Part shown: in pieces, positions 1 through 6,364 of the stretch
Position numbering within the stretch: position 1 is the stretch's first letter
How the letters are laid out: each line of letters begins with the position of its first letter
Origin: an uncultured Lacticaseibacillus sp.
GTDB lineage: Bacteria > Bacillota > Bacilli > Lactobacillales > Lactobacillaceae
Reading direction: 5' to 3'
NCBI GenBank assembly: GCA_934293835.1
Contig: CAKQZO010000032.1
Coordinates: 1-14,192, forward strand
Length of the DNA stretch: 14,192 nt
The notes under the pieces: generated by a model
The model's database searches: none
Told to the model about the DNA's origin: nothing
The model's input: the letters and a program-made list of their open reading frames with translations, nothing else
Made by a program: the position numbers and the translations under genes

Positions 1-71
1 ACTGGTGTGCTGGGGGATCAAGGGATCCGACAATGCCGGCCGTCGAAGCGCCCTTCCCAACTCCTGATGTC

Positions 72-100
72 ATTATCGCACGGGTTGTAAGCGCTGGCAA
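72..100 (-). promoter_or_regulatory. Leftward sigma-A-type promoter for a gene beyond the left edge
   Basis: On the minus strand TTGCCA (95-100) and GATAAT (72-77) are separated by exactly 17 nt, each one mismatch from consensus. It lies downstream of the terminator of the flavoprotein gene, so it probably starts a new leftward transcript. No convincing start codon with a ribosome site is visible between the promoter and base 1, so the gene body is taken to lie outside the window. The function of that gene is unknown. Confidence 0.6.
85..100. promoter_or_regulatory. cre-like CcpA operator
   Basis: TTGTAAGCGCTGGCAA fits the catabolite-responsive-element consensus WTGNAARCGNWWWCAW at 14 of 16 positions. 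It covers the -35 box and part of the spacer of the leftward promoter, a position where CcpA normally represses. This suggests glucose repression of the gene past the left edge. Confidence 0.55.
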
Positions 101-151
101 ATATTTAGTCTACCCAATTTTTAGGATAAATAGTGCTAAAGATACCGCATC

Positions 152-186
152 AAAACCGCCCTGATTGATCGCGCCACTCAGGCGGT
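152..186 (-). terminator. Intrinsic terminator of the flavoprotein gene
   Basis: On the minus strand ACCGCCTGA (which includes the stop codon) pairs with TCAGGGCGGT across a 13-nt loop, with one bulged base. TTTT follows (bases 152-155 read on the minus strand). The short T-run makes it moderate rather than strong. It fits the end of the leftward single-gene transcript. Confidence 0.55.
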
Positions 187-1791
187 GACGATCTTGACGA
201 GATAGCCATGGCCGGCGAGGATGCGTGTGGCGTTGTACGGGCCGAGGCCGCGCCGTTCGATGATGTAGATCGGCTTGTCCTGCGGCAGTTCTGCCAACCG
301 GTCGCGGAGCTGACTCAAGGGGATGTTGGCAGTTGCGGGAATGTCACCTGCTTGCGGGCGACCAGGCTCGCGAATATCGAGGAAGAAGCCGGTGGCCCGA
401 CTATCTGCGGATAAATCAGCGAACGCCACGGTGTTGGCTAGTTGCGTCATGCGGTTGATCGCGACGTAGCCGGCGACGTTGAGAATATCACGACTCGATG
501 CGTATGGCGGCGAGTAGGGGAATTCAAGATCTGGCAGGTCGTTGACTGTCATGCCGCCGGCGATGGCGACAGCCAGCTCCCCGGCGCGTTTGTCGACCCC
601 ATCGTGGCCGATGAACTGCCCGCCGTAGAGCTTGCCGGTGCCTTTTTGGTAGATCAGCTTGAGGTTGACGCGCTGGGCGTTGGGATAGAAGAACGCGTGG
701 TCAAAGGGCGTGATCGTTACCGCGTCGTAATCCGTGATGCCGGCTTCTTGGAGCATCGCTTCGGTGTAGCCGACGTTGCTGGCGGTGAGTGCAAACACTT
801 GCGCGACGCTAACGCCGATGAAGCCGGGATAGCTGAGCGCTTCGCCGTTGATGATGTCGGCTAGCAGATGGCCTTGGCGGTTGGCGGCGCTGGATAAGAC
901 GCTCGGCACCCGATCGCCGGTGATGCGGCTGGTGGTTTCAATGACATCGCCGATTGCGTAGACGTCAGGCAGTTCGGTTTGCAGGTGGGCGTCGACGGGA
1001 ATGTGGCCATCTTCTGCCAGCGTGATGCCGGCCGCCTGGGCCAGTTCGCTGTTCGGAGCGACTCCGGTGACGACAATCAGCAGATCAGTTGCCAGCGTCT
1101 TTCCGCCTGCCAGCGTTAAGGTGTGGCCGTTGTCACTGACTTCGGTCACGGCTGTGTTGGTGCGCAGGTCAACGTCGTGGGCGCGGAGCTCTTGTTCTAA
1201 TAATTGCGCCATGTCGCTATCGTAAGGGGCCATGATGTGTTCGGCTTGGTCGATCAGCGTCACCGCCAGATCGCGATGGCGGAAGTTCTCTGCCAGCTCC
1301 ACGCCTGCCGCTCCGGCACCGAGCAGGGTGATGTGCTGAGGCTGATGGGTGTCGATGAATGTCTTGATCTTGTCTGCATCGTTGATGCTGCGGATCGTGA
1401 ACGCGTCGCTGGCATTGGTGAGACCTTTGATCGCCGGCAAGATCGGGCTGGCACCGGTGGCGATCACGAGCTTGTCATAGGTTTCTTGATAGCCGTGCCC
1501 ATCTGTCAGCGATCGAACCTGCAGCGTTTTGGTCGCCGGGTCGATCGCCTCGACGTTGGTTTGCACCCGGACATCGAGGTTATTTTTCTGCTTCAAGATC
1601 TCTGGCGTCCGCTCGATCAGCGACTCGCGATCGGTGATGATGCCACCGAGATAATAAGGCAGTGCACAGCTGGCATAGGAGATGTGGGCACCTCGTTCTA
1701 AGAGGATGATCTCTGCTTCTTCGTTCAACCGTCGCAGCCGGGTGGCAAAAGATGGGCCTGCCGCCACGCCGCCGATTACGATAACTTTCAT
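178..1791 (-). CDS. CoA-disulfide reductase-family FAD/NAD(P)H flavoprotein with degenerate rhodanese domain
   Basis: Pyridine-nucleotide disulfide oxidoreductase of 537 residues. The family includes CoA-disulfide reductase, NADH oxidase and NADH-dependent persulfide reductase, which keep cytosolic thiols reduced or remove peroxide or polysulfide. Visible parts: N-terminal FAD motif GGVAAG (7-12); redox cysteine C42 in SYASCALPYY, matching the single active cysteine of the family; NAD(P)-binding GAGAAGVE (158-165); second FAD motif AIGD (279-282); YSPPYAS (426-432) as in the CoA-disulfide reductase dimer region. A rhodanese-like domain follows from about 465 (LDIREP at 471). Where an active rhodanese has its catalytic cysteine before GxR, this protein has glutamate E512 (IIERRGLGPYNATRIL), so sulfurtransferase activity is unlikely. 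The start is supported by AAGGAGG eight bases upstream. It is transcribed alone from its own promoter. Family assignment is firm; the physiological substrate is not. Confidence 0.85.
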   Translation of the reverse strand: MKVIVIGGVAAGPSFATRLRRLNEEAEIILLERGAHISYASCALPYYLGGIITDRESLIERTPEILKQKNNLDVRVQTNVEAIDPATKTLQVRSLTDGHGYQETYDKLVIATGASPILPAIKGLTNASDAFTIRSINDADKIKTFIDTHQPQHITLLGAGAAGVELAENFRHRDLAVTLIDQAEHIMAPYDSDMAQLLEQELRAHDVDLRTNTAVTEVSDNGHTLTLAGGKTLATDLLIVVTGVAPNSELAQAAGITLAEDGHIPVDAHLQTELPDVYAIGDVIETTSRITGDRVPSVLSSAANRQGHLLADIINGEALSYPGFIGVSVAQVFALTASNVGYTEAMLQEAGITDYDAVTITPFDHAFFYPNAQRVNLKLIYQKGTGKLYGGQFIGHDGVDKRAGELAVAIAGGMTVNDLPDLEFPYSPPYASSRDILNVAGYVAINRMTQLANTVAFADLSADSRATGFFLDIREPGRPQAGDIPATANIPLSQLRDRLAELPQDKPIYIIERRGLGPYNATRILAGHGYLVKIVTA

Positions 1792-1835
1792 AGGAAGCCT
1801 CCTTGAGTTTGACTTGTAACCGTTTCATTATCTGC

Positions 1836-1864
1836 ATTGTACCGATATTTGCGGTGTGAGGCAA
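1836..1864 (-). promoter_or_regulatory. Promoter of the CoA-disulfide reductase-like gene
   Basis: Minus-strand TTGCCT (1859-1864) and TACAAT (1836-1841) with a 17-nt spacer, four and five matches to consensus, 45 to 50 bases before the start codon. One arm of the inverted repeat at 1844-1886 lies in the spacer. Confidence 0.5.
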
Positions 1865-1886
1865 TCGCCGCAACGCAGCAAATATC
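1844..1886. promoter_or_regulatory. Inverted repeat in the divergent control region, possible operator
   Basis: GATATTTGC (1844-1852) is the exact reverse complement of GCAAATATC (1878-1886), 25 bases apart. Nested inside, TTGCGG (1849-1854) is the reverse complement of CCGCAA (1868-1873). The left arm falls in the spacer of the leftward promoter and the right arm is upstream of the rightward cytochrome b5-like gene, so one regulator could act on both. The regulator is not identifiable from the sequence. Confidence 0.4.
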
Positions 1887-1893
1887 AAGACTG

Positions 1894-1909
1894 GCGAAAG
1901 CGCTTTTCA
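1894..1909. promoter_or_regulatory. Palindromic core resembling a cre site
   Basis: AAAGCGCTTT (1897-1906) is a perfect palindrome and is the core of many CcpA sites, but the flanks fit the full 16-base consensus poorly (four mismatches in the better orientation). It lies 31 bases before the cytochrome b5-like start codon. Treat it as a weak candidate. Confidence 0.3.
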
Positions 1910-1940
1910 TCGTGTGCAATTACGATAAAGGAGGGATTCG

Positions 1941-2168
1941 ATGCAAACATTCACGAAAGCAGAACTGAAGCAATATGACGGTCAAGACGGTCGCCCCGAC
2001 TACGTTGCCGTCGATGGCGTCGTTTACGATCTCAGCCACGTTGGGCCTTGGCAAGGCGGCCACCACCATGGCAATGTTGCCGGGCAAGATCTGTCTGCAG
2101 TGATTACCCACGCCCCACACATGAAGACTGTGCTGCCGAAACTGCCGGTCGTCGGCAAGTTGCTGTGA
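1941..2168 (+). CDS. Short cytochrome b5-like heme/steroid-binding domain protein
   Basis: 75-residue protein consisting of little but a cytochrome b5-like domain. It opens with FTKAELKQYDGQDGRPDYVAV and VVYDLS, the usual first strands of the family, then WQGGHHHG (37-44), AGQDLS (47-52) and HAPH (57-60), and ends in LPVVGKLL as many stand-alone bacterial members do. Histidines 41-43, 57 and 60 are candidate heme ligands, but the canonical HPGG motif is absent and spacing differs from microsomal b5, so binding of heme or another hydrophobic ligand is open. No signal peptide or membrane segment; probably cytosolic. AAAGGAGGG (1928-1935) supports the start. It is divergent from the flavoprotein and shares its control region; a partnership as electron acceptor is possible but unproven. 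Confidence 0.8.
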   Translation: MQTFTKAELKQYDGQDGRPDYVAVDGVVYDLSHVGPWQGGHHHGNVAGQDLSAVITHAPHMKTVLPKLPVVGKLL

Positions 2169-2170
2169 CA

Positions 2171-2205
2171 AAAGGGGCTGGCATGACAAAAGTCACACCC
2201 CCTTT
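2171..2205. terminator. Hairpin after the cytochrome b5-like gene, probable terminator
   Basis: AAAGGGG (2171-2177) pairs with CCCCTTT (2199-2205), and inside TGAC-AAAA-GTCA (2184-2195) closes a second short stem. The rightward T-run is only TTT; the leftward strand reads CCCCTTTTGTC. It begins two bases after the stop codon and is likely the end of the b5 transcript. Confidence 0.55.
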
Positions 2206-2239
2206 CATGTACACGACTATTCCAGCAGAGTTACGTGCC

Positions 2240-2387
2240 AAAAGGCCGGGTCCGAGCAGTTAGCTACGCCAGTCACCAGGTCCATAATTCGGACCTAGCG
2301 CCTGGCTTGCTCTGCCTGTTCGAACGCAGTGCGTTACAGGCAGACATACGTTAGGAAGGCTAACTGTCGAACCCAAAATCGCCTTTT
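2240..2387. ncRNA. Nested palindromic element folding as a three-way junction; structured RNA or small mobile repeat
   Basis: The outer helix is made of AAAAGGC (2240-2246) with GCCTTTT (2381-2387), GGGT with ACCC, CGA with TCG, and CAGTTAGC (2257-2264) with GCTAACTG (2359-2366). It encloses two branches. Branch one: GCCAG (2268-2272) with CTGGC (2302-2306), and inside AGGTCC (2278-2283) with GGACCT (2291-2296). Branch two: TCTGCCTG (2311-2318) with CAGGCAGA (2337-2344), and inside AACGCA (2323-2328) with TGCGTT (2330-2335). No credible reading frame covers it. The fold works on either strand, and both ends read CCTTTT outward, so orientation cannot be decided. It is not a tRNA and matches no riboswitch I recognise. 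It lies between convergent genes, so it is not a leader of either. Confidence 0.5.
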
Positions 2388-2406
2388 GTCACAGCCGCAA
2401 TGGCTC

Positions 2407-2453
2407 AAAACAGCCCCGCGCAAAACCTCAGATTCAGGTTTTGCACGGGGCTG
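2407..2453 (-). terminator. Strong intrinsic terminator of the leftward five-gene operon
   Basis: CAGCCCCG (2411-2418) plus GCAAAACCT (2420-2428) pair with AGGTTTTGC (2436-2444) plus CGGGGCTG (2446-2453): 17 pairs with one mismatch and a 7-nt loop. On the minus strand the stem is followed by TTTTGAG. It starts seven bases beyond the stop of the last gene. Confidence 0.85.
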
Positions 2454-2459
2454 CGCTTA

Positions 2460-2657
2460 TCAATTTGGCGTCAACTCGGCCAGACAGGTCTCGATGAGCC
2501 GCCAGGTGGCCGGTGAATAAGGATCGATCGATTCGGGCAAGACGGCCTGGAGGGCTTGTTGCAAGTCTTGCTTGGTTGCGGGCGTCAGCGGTGCATCACG
2601 ATAAAAGGGGTGATCTAGCGCCAATAAGGCGTCGCGGATCGCGGTGGTGGTATCCAT
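2460..2657 (-). CDS. Small conserved-looking hypothetical protein, last gene of the operon
   Basis: 65 residues, not recognised. It is acidic, apparently helical and without cysteine, signal peptide or membrane segment (MDTTTAIRDALLALDHPF at the start, PATWRLIETCLAEL near the end). AGGAG lies nine bases before the ATG, and the gene sits 29 bases after the lactate-oxidase-like gene and seven bases before the operon terminator, so it is probably real and translated with the operon. It could be a small accessory or carrier-like protein; it lacks the DSL motif of an acyl carrier protein. No function is claimed. Confidence 0.6.
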   Translation of the reverse strand: MDTTTAIRDALLALDHPFYRDAPLTPATKQDLQQALQAVLPESIDPYSPATWRLIETCLAELTPN

Positions 2658-2686
2658 GACATCGATCTCCTTTTAGCAAACGCGAG

Positions 2687-3787
2687 TCAACGTAAGTCGT
2701 AGTGAAGCTTCTGGGCGTCTTGAATGGTGGCACAGCCCGTCAGCTGCATCGCGATGTTGAGCTCCATCTTCAGATGCTCGGCAACGGCGCTGACGCCTTC
2801 GTAGCCACCCAAGGCGAGCCCGTAGCTGAAGGGCCGGCCGACGGCGACGAGGTCGGCACCGAGCGCCAAGGCCTTGAGGACGTGGGTGCCGCGCTGGACG
2901 CCACCGTCGAAGATGATTGGGACGCGGTGGTTGACCGCTTTGGCAACTGCCGGCAGACACGAGATCGAGCCAGGCGCACCATCGACTTGGCGGCCGCCGT
3001 GGTTGGAAACATAGATGCCTGCGGCGCCTGCATCGATCGCGGCAACCGCGTCGCGCGGATCTTGGATGCCCTTGATGATGATCGGTAGCTTGGAATAATC
3101 AGCAAGCTTCTGAATCAGCGAGAGGTCTAGCGCCTGCATCGATTCCTTGAACAGCCCGCCTGCGCCGACACCGCTTTGGCCGGTGTTGTAACCGTCGAGG
3201 TTGGCGATCTTGCCGCGCAGATGGTAGTGGTTGATGACATCGAGTTCGCGATAGCCGCCTAGAGTCGAATCGGCGGTCAAGATGATCGCCAAGGCGTTGG
3301 CCTTGCGCGCTTCGTCGAGCAGATACTTACAATATTCCCAGTCTTTGGGCATGTAGAGCTGGAACATGTACGGGGCCCCATCTGAGACCGCGGCGGTTTC
3401 GGCGATCGTTTTAGACGCGAAGGTGCTTTGCGCCATCATGATCCCGGCGTCCTTGGCGCCACGGGCGAGGCCAATCTCGCCACTAGGATGGGCGAGCGTG
3501 TTGCCGGCGATAGGCGCGGTCATCAGCGGTGAGGTGAGCTTACAGCCCATGAACGTTGTCGTTTGATCGGGTTGTTCGATGCCTTGTAGGACTCGCGGTA
3601 AAATGCTGATATTGGCGAAGTCTTCGGTGTTGCGCCGCATGGTGATGCCGTCGTCTGCGGCTTCGGTGATGTAGCCGAACTCACCAGGGCCGATCTTGTT
3701 GCGGGCACGTTCTTTGAGACTGGCAAGGTTCAACACGTCGATGTTTTCGACCTTGCCGAATGGTGAAGTTGGGGTTGCAGTTGGCAT
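2687..3787 (-). CDS. FMN-dependent alpha-hydroxyacid oxidase, lactate oxidase-like
   Basis: 366 residues, full length for the L-lactate oxidase / glycolate oxidase family (FMN TIM barrel), which oxidises L-2-hydroxy acids to 2-oxo acids, usually giving H2O2. Residues matching the known active site of Aerococcus lactate oxidase are present: Y39, Q143, Y145, D173 in ILTAD, R180, K239 in IIKG, base H263 and R266 in SNHGGRQ, and FMN phosphate motifs FDGG (293-296) and GRPF (317-320). The substrate-loop region differs from Aerococcus: the alanine-histidine stretch after MAPIA reads GNTLAHPSGE here, and loop 4 is short, so the substrate may not be lactate. Start supported by AGGAGG. It is fourth in the operon, 11 bases after the nitroreductase gene. 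Link to the fatty-acid enzymes before it is inferred from operon structure only. Confidence 0.85.
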   Translation of the reverse strand: MPTATPTSPFGKVENIDVLNLASLKERARNKIGPGEFGYITEAADDGITMRRNTEDFANISILPRVLQGIEQPDQTTTFMGCKLTSPLMTAPIAGNTLAHPSGEIGLARGAKDAGIMMAQSTFASKTIAETAAVSDGAPYMFQLYMPKDWEYCKYLLDEARKANALAIILTADSTLGGYRELDVINHYHLRGKIANLDGYNTGQSGVGAGGLFKESMQALDLSLIQKLADYSKLPIIIKGIQDPRDAVAAIDAGAAGIYVSNHGGRQVDGAPGSISCLPAVAKAVNHRVPIIFDGGVQRGTHVLKALALGADLVAVGRPFSYGLALGGYEGVSAVAEHLKMELNIAMQLTGCATIQDAQKLHYDLR

Positions 3788-3798
3788 AAGATCGCCTC

Positions 3799-4440
3799 CT
3801 AGAGGAATTCGGTTTGCGTCTTGGCGTCATAGCGCTGCGTCTTCAAAATCTCAGCGCCTTGAGCAGGCTTGCCTAAAGCCACGGCCATGACCGGAACGTA
3901 GCGTTCTGGATCGAGGCCGACGGCGGGGATCACCGTCTTGAAGTCGTAGCCGGAAAACGGGTTGGCTTCATAGCCATGGGCCCGAGCAACCAACAACAGC
4001 TGCATGCCGACCATCGCACCGTCTAGCGTCGCATCGAGCATCAAGAAGTTCTTGTCGGCGTGTTCGTACAGGGGCAAGAAGGTGTTGAAGATCTGGTCGA
4101 GCTTCTCCTTGGAGATCTTGCCGGCTTCGTAAACCTTTTGCCAAACATCGCGGTAGACGAAGTGGCTCTGGGTGTCACCGGCGATGAAAATAATGGCAGA
4201 CGCGGAATCGACTTGCGGATAGTTGAACTTCATCGCAGCCTTCTTGAACTTCGCCTTCGCCTCTGGGGTATCGATGATGACAAAATGCCAAGATTGGAGG
4301 TTGCAGGCCGAAGGGGCGGTGGTGGCGCTGGCGATCATCGTCTGCAGTTCGTCGCGCGAAATCTTGACGTCTGGGTCAAATTGGCGAACGGAGTGGCGAT
4401 TGAACATCACGTCTTCGAAATCATTGTTTTTAACAGTCAT
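3799..4440 (-). CDS. cla-er: Nitroreductase-family FMN enzyme, probable CLA-ER-type enone reductase of oxo fatty acids
   Basis: 213-residue NAD(P)H-dependent FMN enzyme of the nitroreductase fold. FMN contacts are visible in RHSVRQF (15-21), PSACNLQSWHF (43-53) and PFSGYD (161-166). In Lactobacillus plantarum a nitroreductase-family protein encoded next to a short-chain dehydrogenase and an acetoacetate-decarboxylase homologue (CLA-ER) reduces the double bond of 10-oxo-trans-11-octadecenoic acid. Same neighbours, order and size here support that role. The ATG has GGAGGAG just upstream and lies 11 bases after the stop of the preceding gene. Otherwise it could be a general quinone or nitro-compound reductase. 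Family is certain; the specific role rests on context. Confidence 0.75.
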   Translation of the reverse strand: MTVKNNDFEDVMFNRHSVRQFDPDVKISRDELQTMIASATTAPSACNLQSWHFVIIDTPEAKAKFKKAAMKFNYPQVDSASAIIFIAGDTQSHFVYRDVWQKVYEAGKISKEKLDQIFNTFLPLYEHADKNFLMLDATLDGAMVGMQLLLVARAHGYEANPFSGYDFKTVIPAVGLDPERYVPVMAVALGKPAQGAEILKTQRYDAKTQTEFL

Positions 4441-4451
4441 GGTAGCTCCTC

Positions 4452-5297
4452 CTATAACGAATAGCTGGTGGCGGCAGGATCGAACACACCGCGATCATAG
4501 CGGCCGGTGATCAGATAAGGCGCGGTGGCCGTTGCGTCTGCGGCTTCCATGTTCAGTGTCTTGAACATGGTGGAGGTCTTGAAGTGATACCAAGCCGCAC
4601 CCAATGGCTTCAACACAGGTAGTTCGCCCAGCGGATCGTCTTCGGTCGAGTCGAGCTTGAGGCTCAACTTGCCGGGCTCCAAGGAATCGGTGAACGACTT
4701 CATCTGAGTTGCGACCAGCTCCACATTGGCGAAATGGTTGGCGCCAGCATCGTCTTGTTGCAGGTCGTAGTTAAAGAAGAAGCTGTTGGTTTGGACCTCT
4801 TGATTCAGTGGCAACATCGAGGCAAATTGTTGCATGAACGATGGGTCGTTGATCTCCCCGGCGTCCCAGTCGAGGTCTAACAGGGTCTTGCCGTGACGAA
4901 CGACGCTGGCGTGGGCGTGGTTGCCGGTGCGGCGTAGCTGAATATCATCGGCCAGCTTCTTAGGAATGCCGGCGCCTTCACGCCCGGCAACTAAGCCGGC
5001 CTCGGCGCCTGGGCCCGACAGCAACAACTCGAATGGGTAAGCGCCCATCATCTTATCCTTGTAAGAAACCAGCGCGTATAATGTTTGCTCAAGGTATGGG
5101 GCGCCGAAGGTTGGCTTGCCCATGTAGACGACGTAGCCGACGACGATCGGTGCGGCGAGCTTCAGCGGTGCCGGAATGAGGCTGGCCAGCTTGGCCGGGT
5201 CGGTGGCGTAAGCGAAGCTGATCCCGCCTTGGTCGTTCATACTGGGGAGATTCAAGAAGTTCTTGACGTTGTCTTCTGAAACTTTATAACTAGCCAT
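4452..5297 (-). CDS. cla-dc: Acetoacetate decarboxylase-fold protein, probable CLA-DC-type oxo fatty acid isomerase
   Basis: 281 residues of the acetoacetate decarboxylase superfamily. The Schiff-base lysine motif is intact: GREGAGIPKKLADDI, with K113 and K114 matching the catalytic pair of the clostridial enzyme. In the Lactobacillus plantarum linoleic acid saturation pathway the corresponding protein (CLA-DC) moves the double bond of 10-oxo-cis-12-octadecenoic acid into conjugation with the ketone, rather than decarboxylating. Start has TAGGAGG upstream. It lies second in the operon, 53 bases after the dehydrogenase. A plain decarboxylase acting on a beta-keto acid is the alternative. Fold is certain, reaction inferred from synteny. 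Confidence 0.78.
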   Translation of the reverse strand: MASYKVSEDNVKNFLNLPSMNDQGGISFAYATDPAKLASLIPAPLKLAAPIVVGYVVYMGKPTFGAPYLEQTLYALVSYKDKMMGAYPFELLLSGPGAEAGLVAGREGAGIPKKLADDIQLRRTGNHAHASVVRHGKTLLDLDWDAGEINDPSFMQQFASMLPLNQEVQTNSFFFNYDLQQDDAGANHFANVELVATQMKSFTDSLEPGKLSLKLDSTEDDPLGELPVLKPLGAAWYHFKTSTMFKTLNMEAADATATAPYLITGRYDRGVFDPAATSYSL

Positions 5298-5350
5298 GAT
5301 TTTTCCTCCTAATAACGTTGATGGTTGGGTGCGGGTTGGCTATGATCTGG

Positions 5351-6205
5351 TTACATAATGCCGTCCATGACGTGGACATCCGGCTTGCCGCCGTTGACGA
5401 TGCGGTTGACACGATCGGAGATCAGAGGGTTATATTCCGGATGGGTGAGGATATAGAAGGTCTCGTCTTCCAGCGCCTTGAAGACGGTCGGCGCGATGCT
5501 GTCGATTGGGGAGCCGTTGACGATGACGTACTTGGCGAACTGCTGACCCTTGAGGTAGGCTTCGCTGCTGTAATACGGATCGGACTTGTCGGTGTATTGG
5601 GCTGGTCTATGTTGTTCCGTGTGGTAGAGGTCGGTTTGGACGAAGCCTGGGCACATGACGTGCATCTGAATGTCGGCGTTGATGCGTTGCAGGTCGTAGG
5701 CAGTCGCTTCGGTCAGGCCGACAGAGGCAAACTTGCTGGCGTGATAGGCCGGCATCCCAGGGGTGTCAAGCAATCCGGCGATCGAAGCGACGTTCAAGAT
5801 CGCTGCATGCGTCTTTTGTGCCAACATGATGGGGATGATCTTTCTCATGGTATAGACCTGACTCATCGTGTTCACATGCAAGATCCACTCCCAATCGCGC
5901 GTCGGCAGCTCCCACATGCGGCCAGGCAAGGCAATCCCGGCGTCGTTGATTAAGACGTCGATGCGACCAAAATGCGCCATGGCCTTGTCGATCGCCGCAT
6001 TGACTTCGTCTTCCTTGGTGACATCGGTTGGGATCGTCAGCGCGTCGGCATCGCCAAGCATCCCTGCGGTTTCTTCCAATGCAGGGGCATCGATATCGAT
6101 CATCGCCAGCTTCATACCGCGCTTGGCGGCCTCGATCGCGATCACACGGCCGAATCCATGGGCAGCACCGCTGATAAACATGACCTTATCTTTGAAATCT
6201 TTCAT
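5351..6205 (-). CDS. cla-dh: Short-chain dehydrogenase/reductase, probable CLA-DH-type hydroxy fatty acid dehydrogenase
   Basis: 284-residue SDR. Cofactor motif SGAAHGFG (12-19), acidic residues D37 and D39 after strand 2 pointing to NAD(H) rather than NADP(H), NDAG (87-90, a variant of NNAG), catalytic S141, Y154 and K158 (YHASK). The C-terminal extension after about 190 is longer than in minimal SDRs and may form the lipid-binding lid. In Lactobacillus plantarum the matching enzyme (CLA-DH) interconverts 10-hydroxy and 10-oxo C18 acids. The frame is open 21 codons further upstream, but AAGGAG eight bases before the ATG at 6205 and the good SDR N terminus (MKDFKDKVMFISG) fix this start. First gene of the operon, divergent from the PucR-type regulator. 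Confidence 0.82.
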   Translation of the reverse strand: MKDFKDKVMFISGAAHGFGRVIAIEAAKRGMKLAMIDIDAPALEETAGMLGDADALTIPTDVTKEDEVNAAIDKAMAHFGRIDVLINDAGIALPGRMWELPTRDWEWILHVNTMSQVYTMRKIIPIMLAQKTHAAILNVASIAGLLDTPGMPAYHASKFASVGLTEATAYDLQRINADIQMHVMCPGFVQTDLYHTEQHRPAQYTDKSDPYYSSEAYLKGQQFAKYVIVNGSPIDSIAPTVFKALEDETFYILTHPEYNPLISDRVNRIVNGGKPDVHVMDGIM

Positions 6206-6288
6206 GATATTGCTCCTTTTCACTGTGCCTAGTGAGATGAACGACGCCCCGGGGTGAGACTGAATCAACTCAATCTCGATTACACCTG

Positions 6289-6307
6289 TATAATAGCGCT
6301 TACATGC
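6289..6307 (-). promoter_or_regulatory. cre-like CcpA operator with -10 box of the fatty-acid operon
   Basis: Read on the minus strand, ATGTAAGCGCTATTAT (6292-6307) matches the cre consensus WTGNAARCGNWWWCAW at 15 of 16 positions. Its end overlaps TATTAT, a plausible -10 box for the leftward operon; no good -35 hexamer is seen 16-18 bases upstream. The plus strand also reads TATAAT at 6289-6294, so the same DNA could carry a rightward promoter. CcpA binding here should repress the operon when a preferred sugar is available. Confidence 0.6.
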
Positions 6308-6364
6308 GTTAAGCTAGTAGGGGGAAAGTCCACAGCCATCCACACGACTTATTGTGAGAAAACC

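Noticed and set aside
33..164. Short plus-strand open frame at the left edge (43 codons)
   Set aside because: No ribosome site, no recognisable protein sequence, and it runs through the leftward promoter, the cre-like site and part of the terminator.
442..864. Plus-strand frame of 140 codons inside the flavoprotein gene
   Set aside because: It is antisense to a clear full-length protein, has no ribosome site and shows no family motifs; GC-rich DNA gives many such shadows, as also at 1204-1701, 4060-4464 and 5318-5953.
2311..2344. TTCGAAC resembling a tRNA T-loop
   Set aside because: No acceptor stem, anticodon arm or CCA end can be built around it; it is the inside of one branch of the palindromic element.
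2329..2520. Open frame of 63 codons across the structured gap
   Set aside because: It runs through the palindromic element and the operon terminator and lacks a ribosome site.
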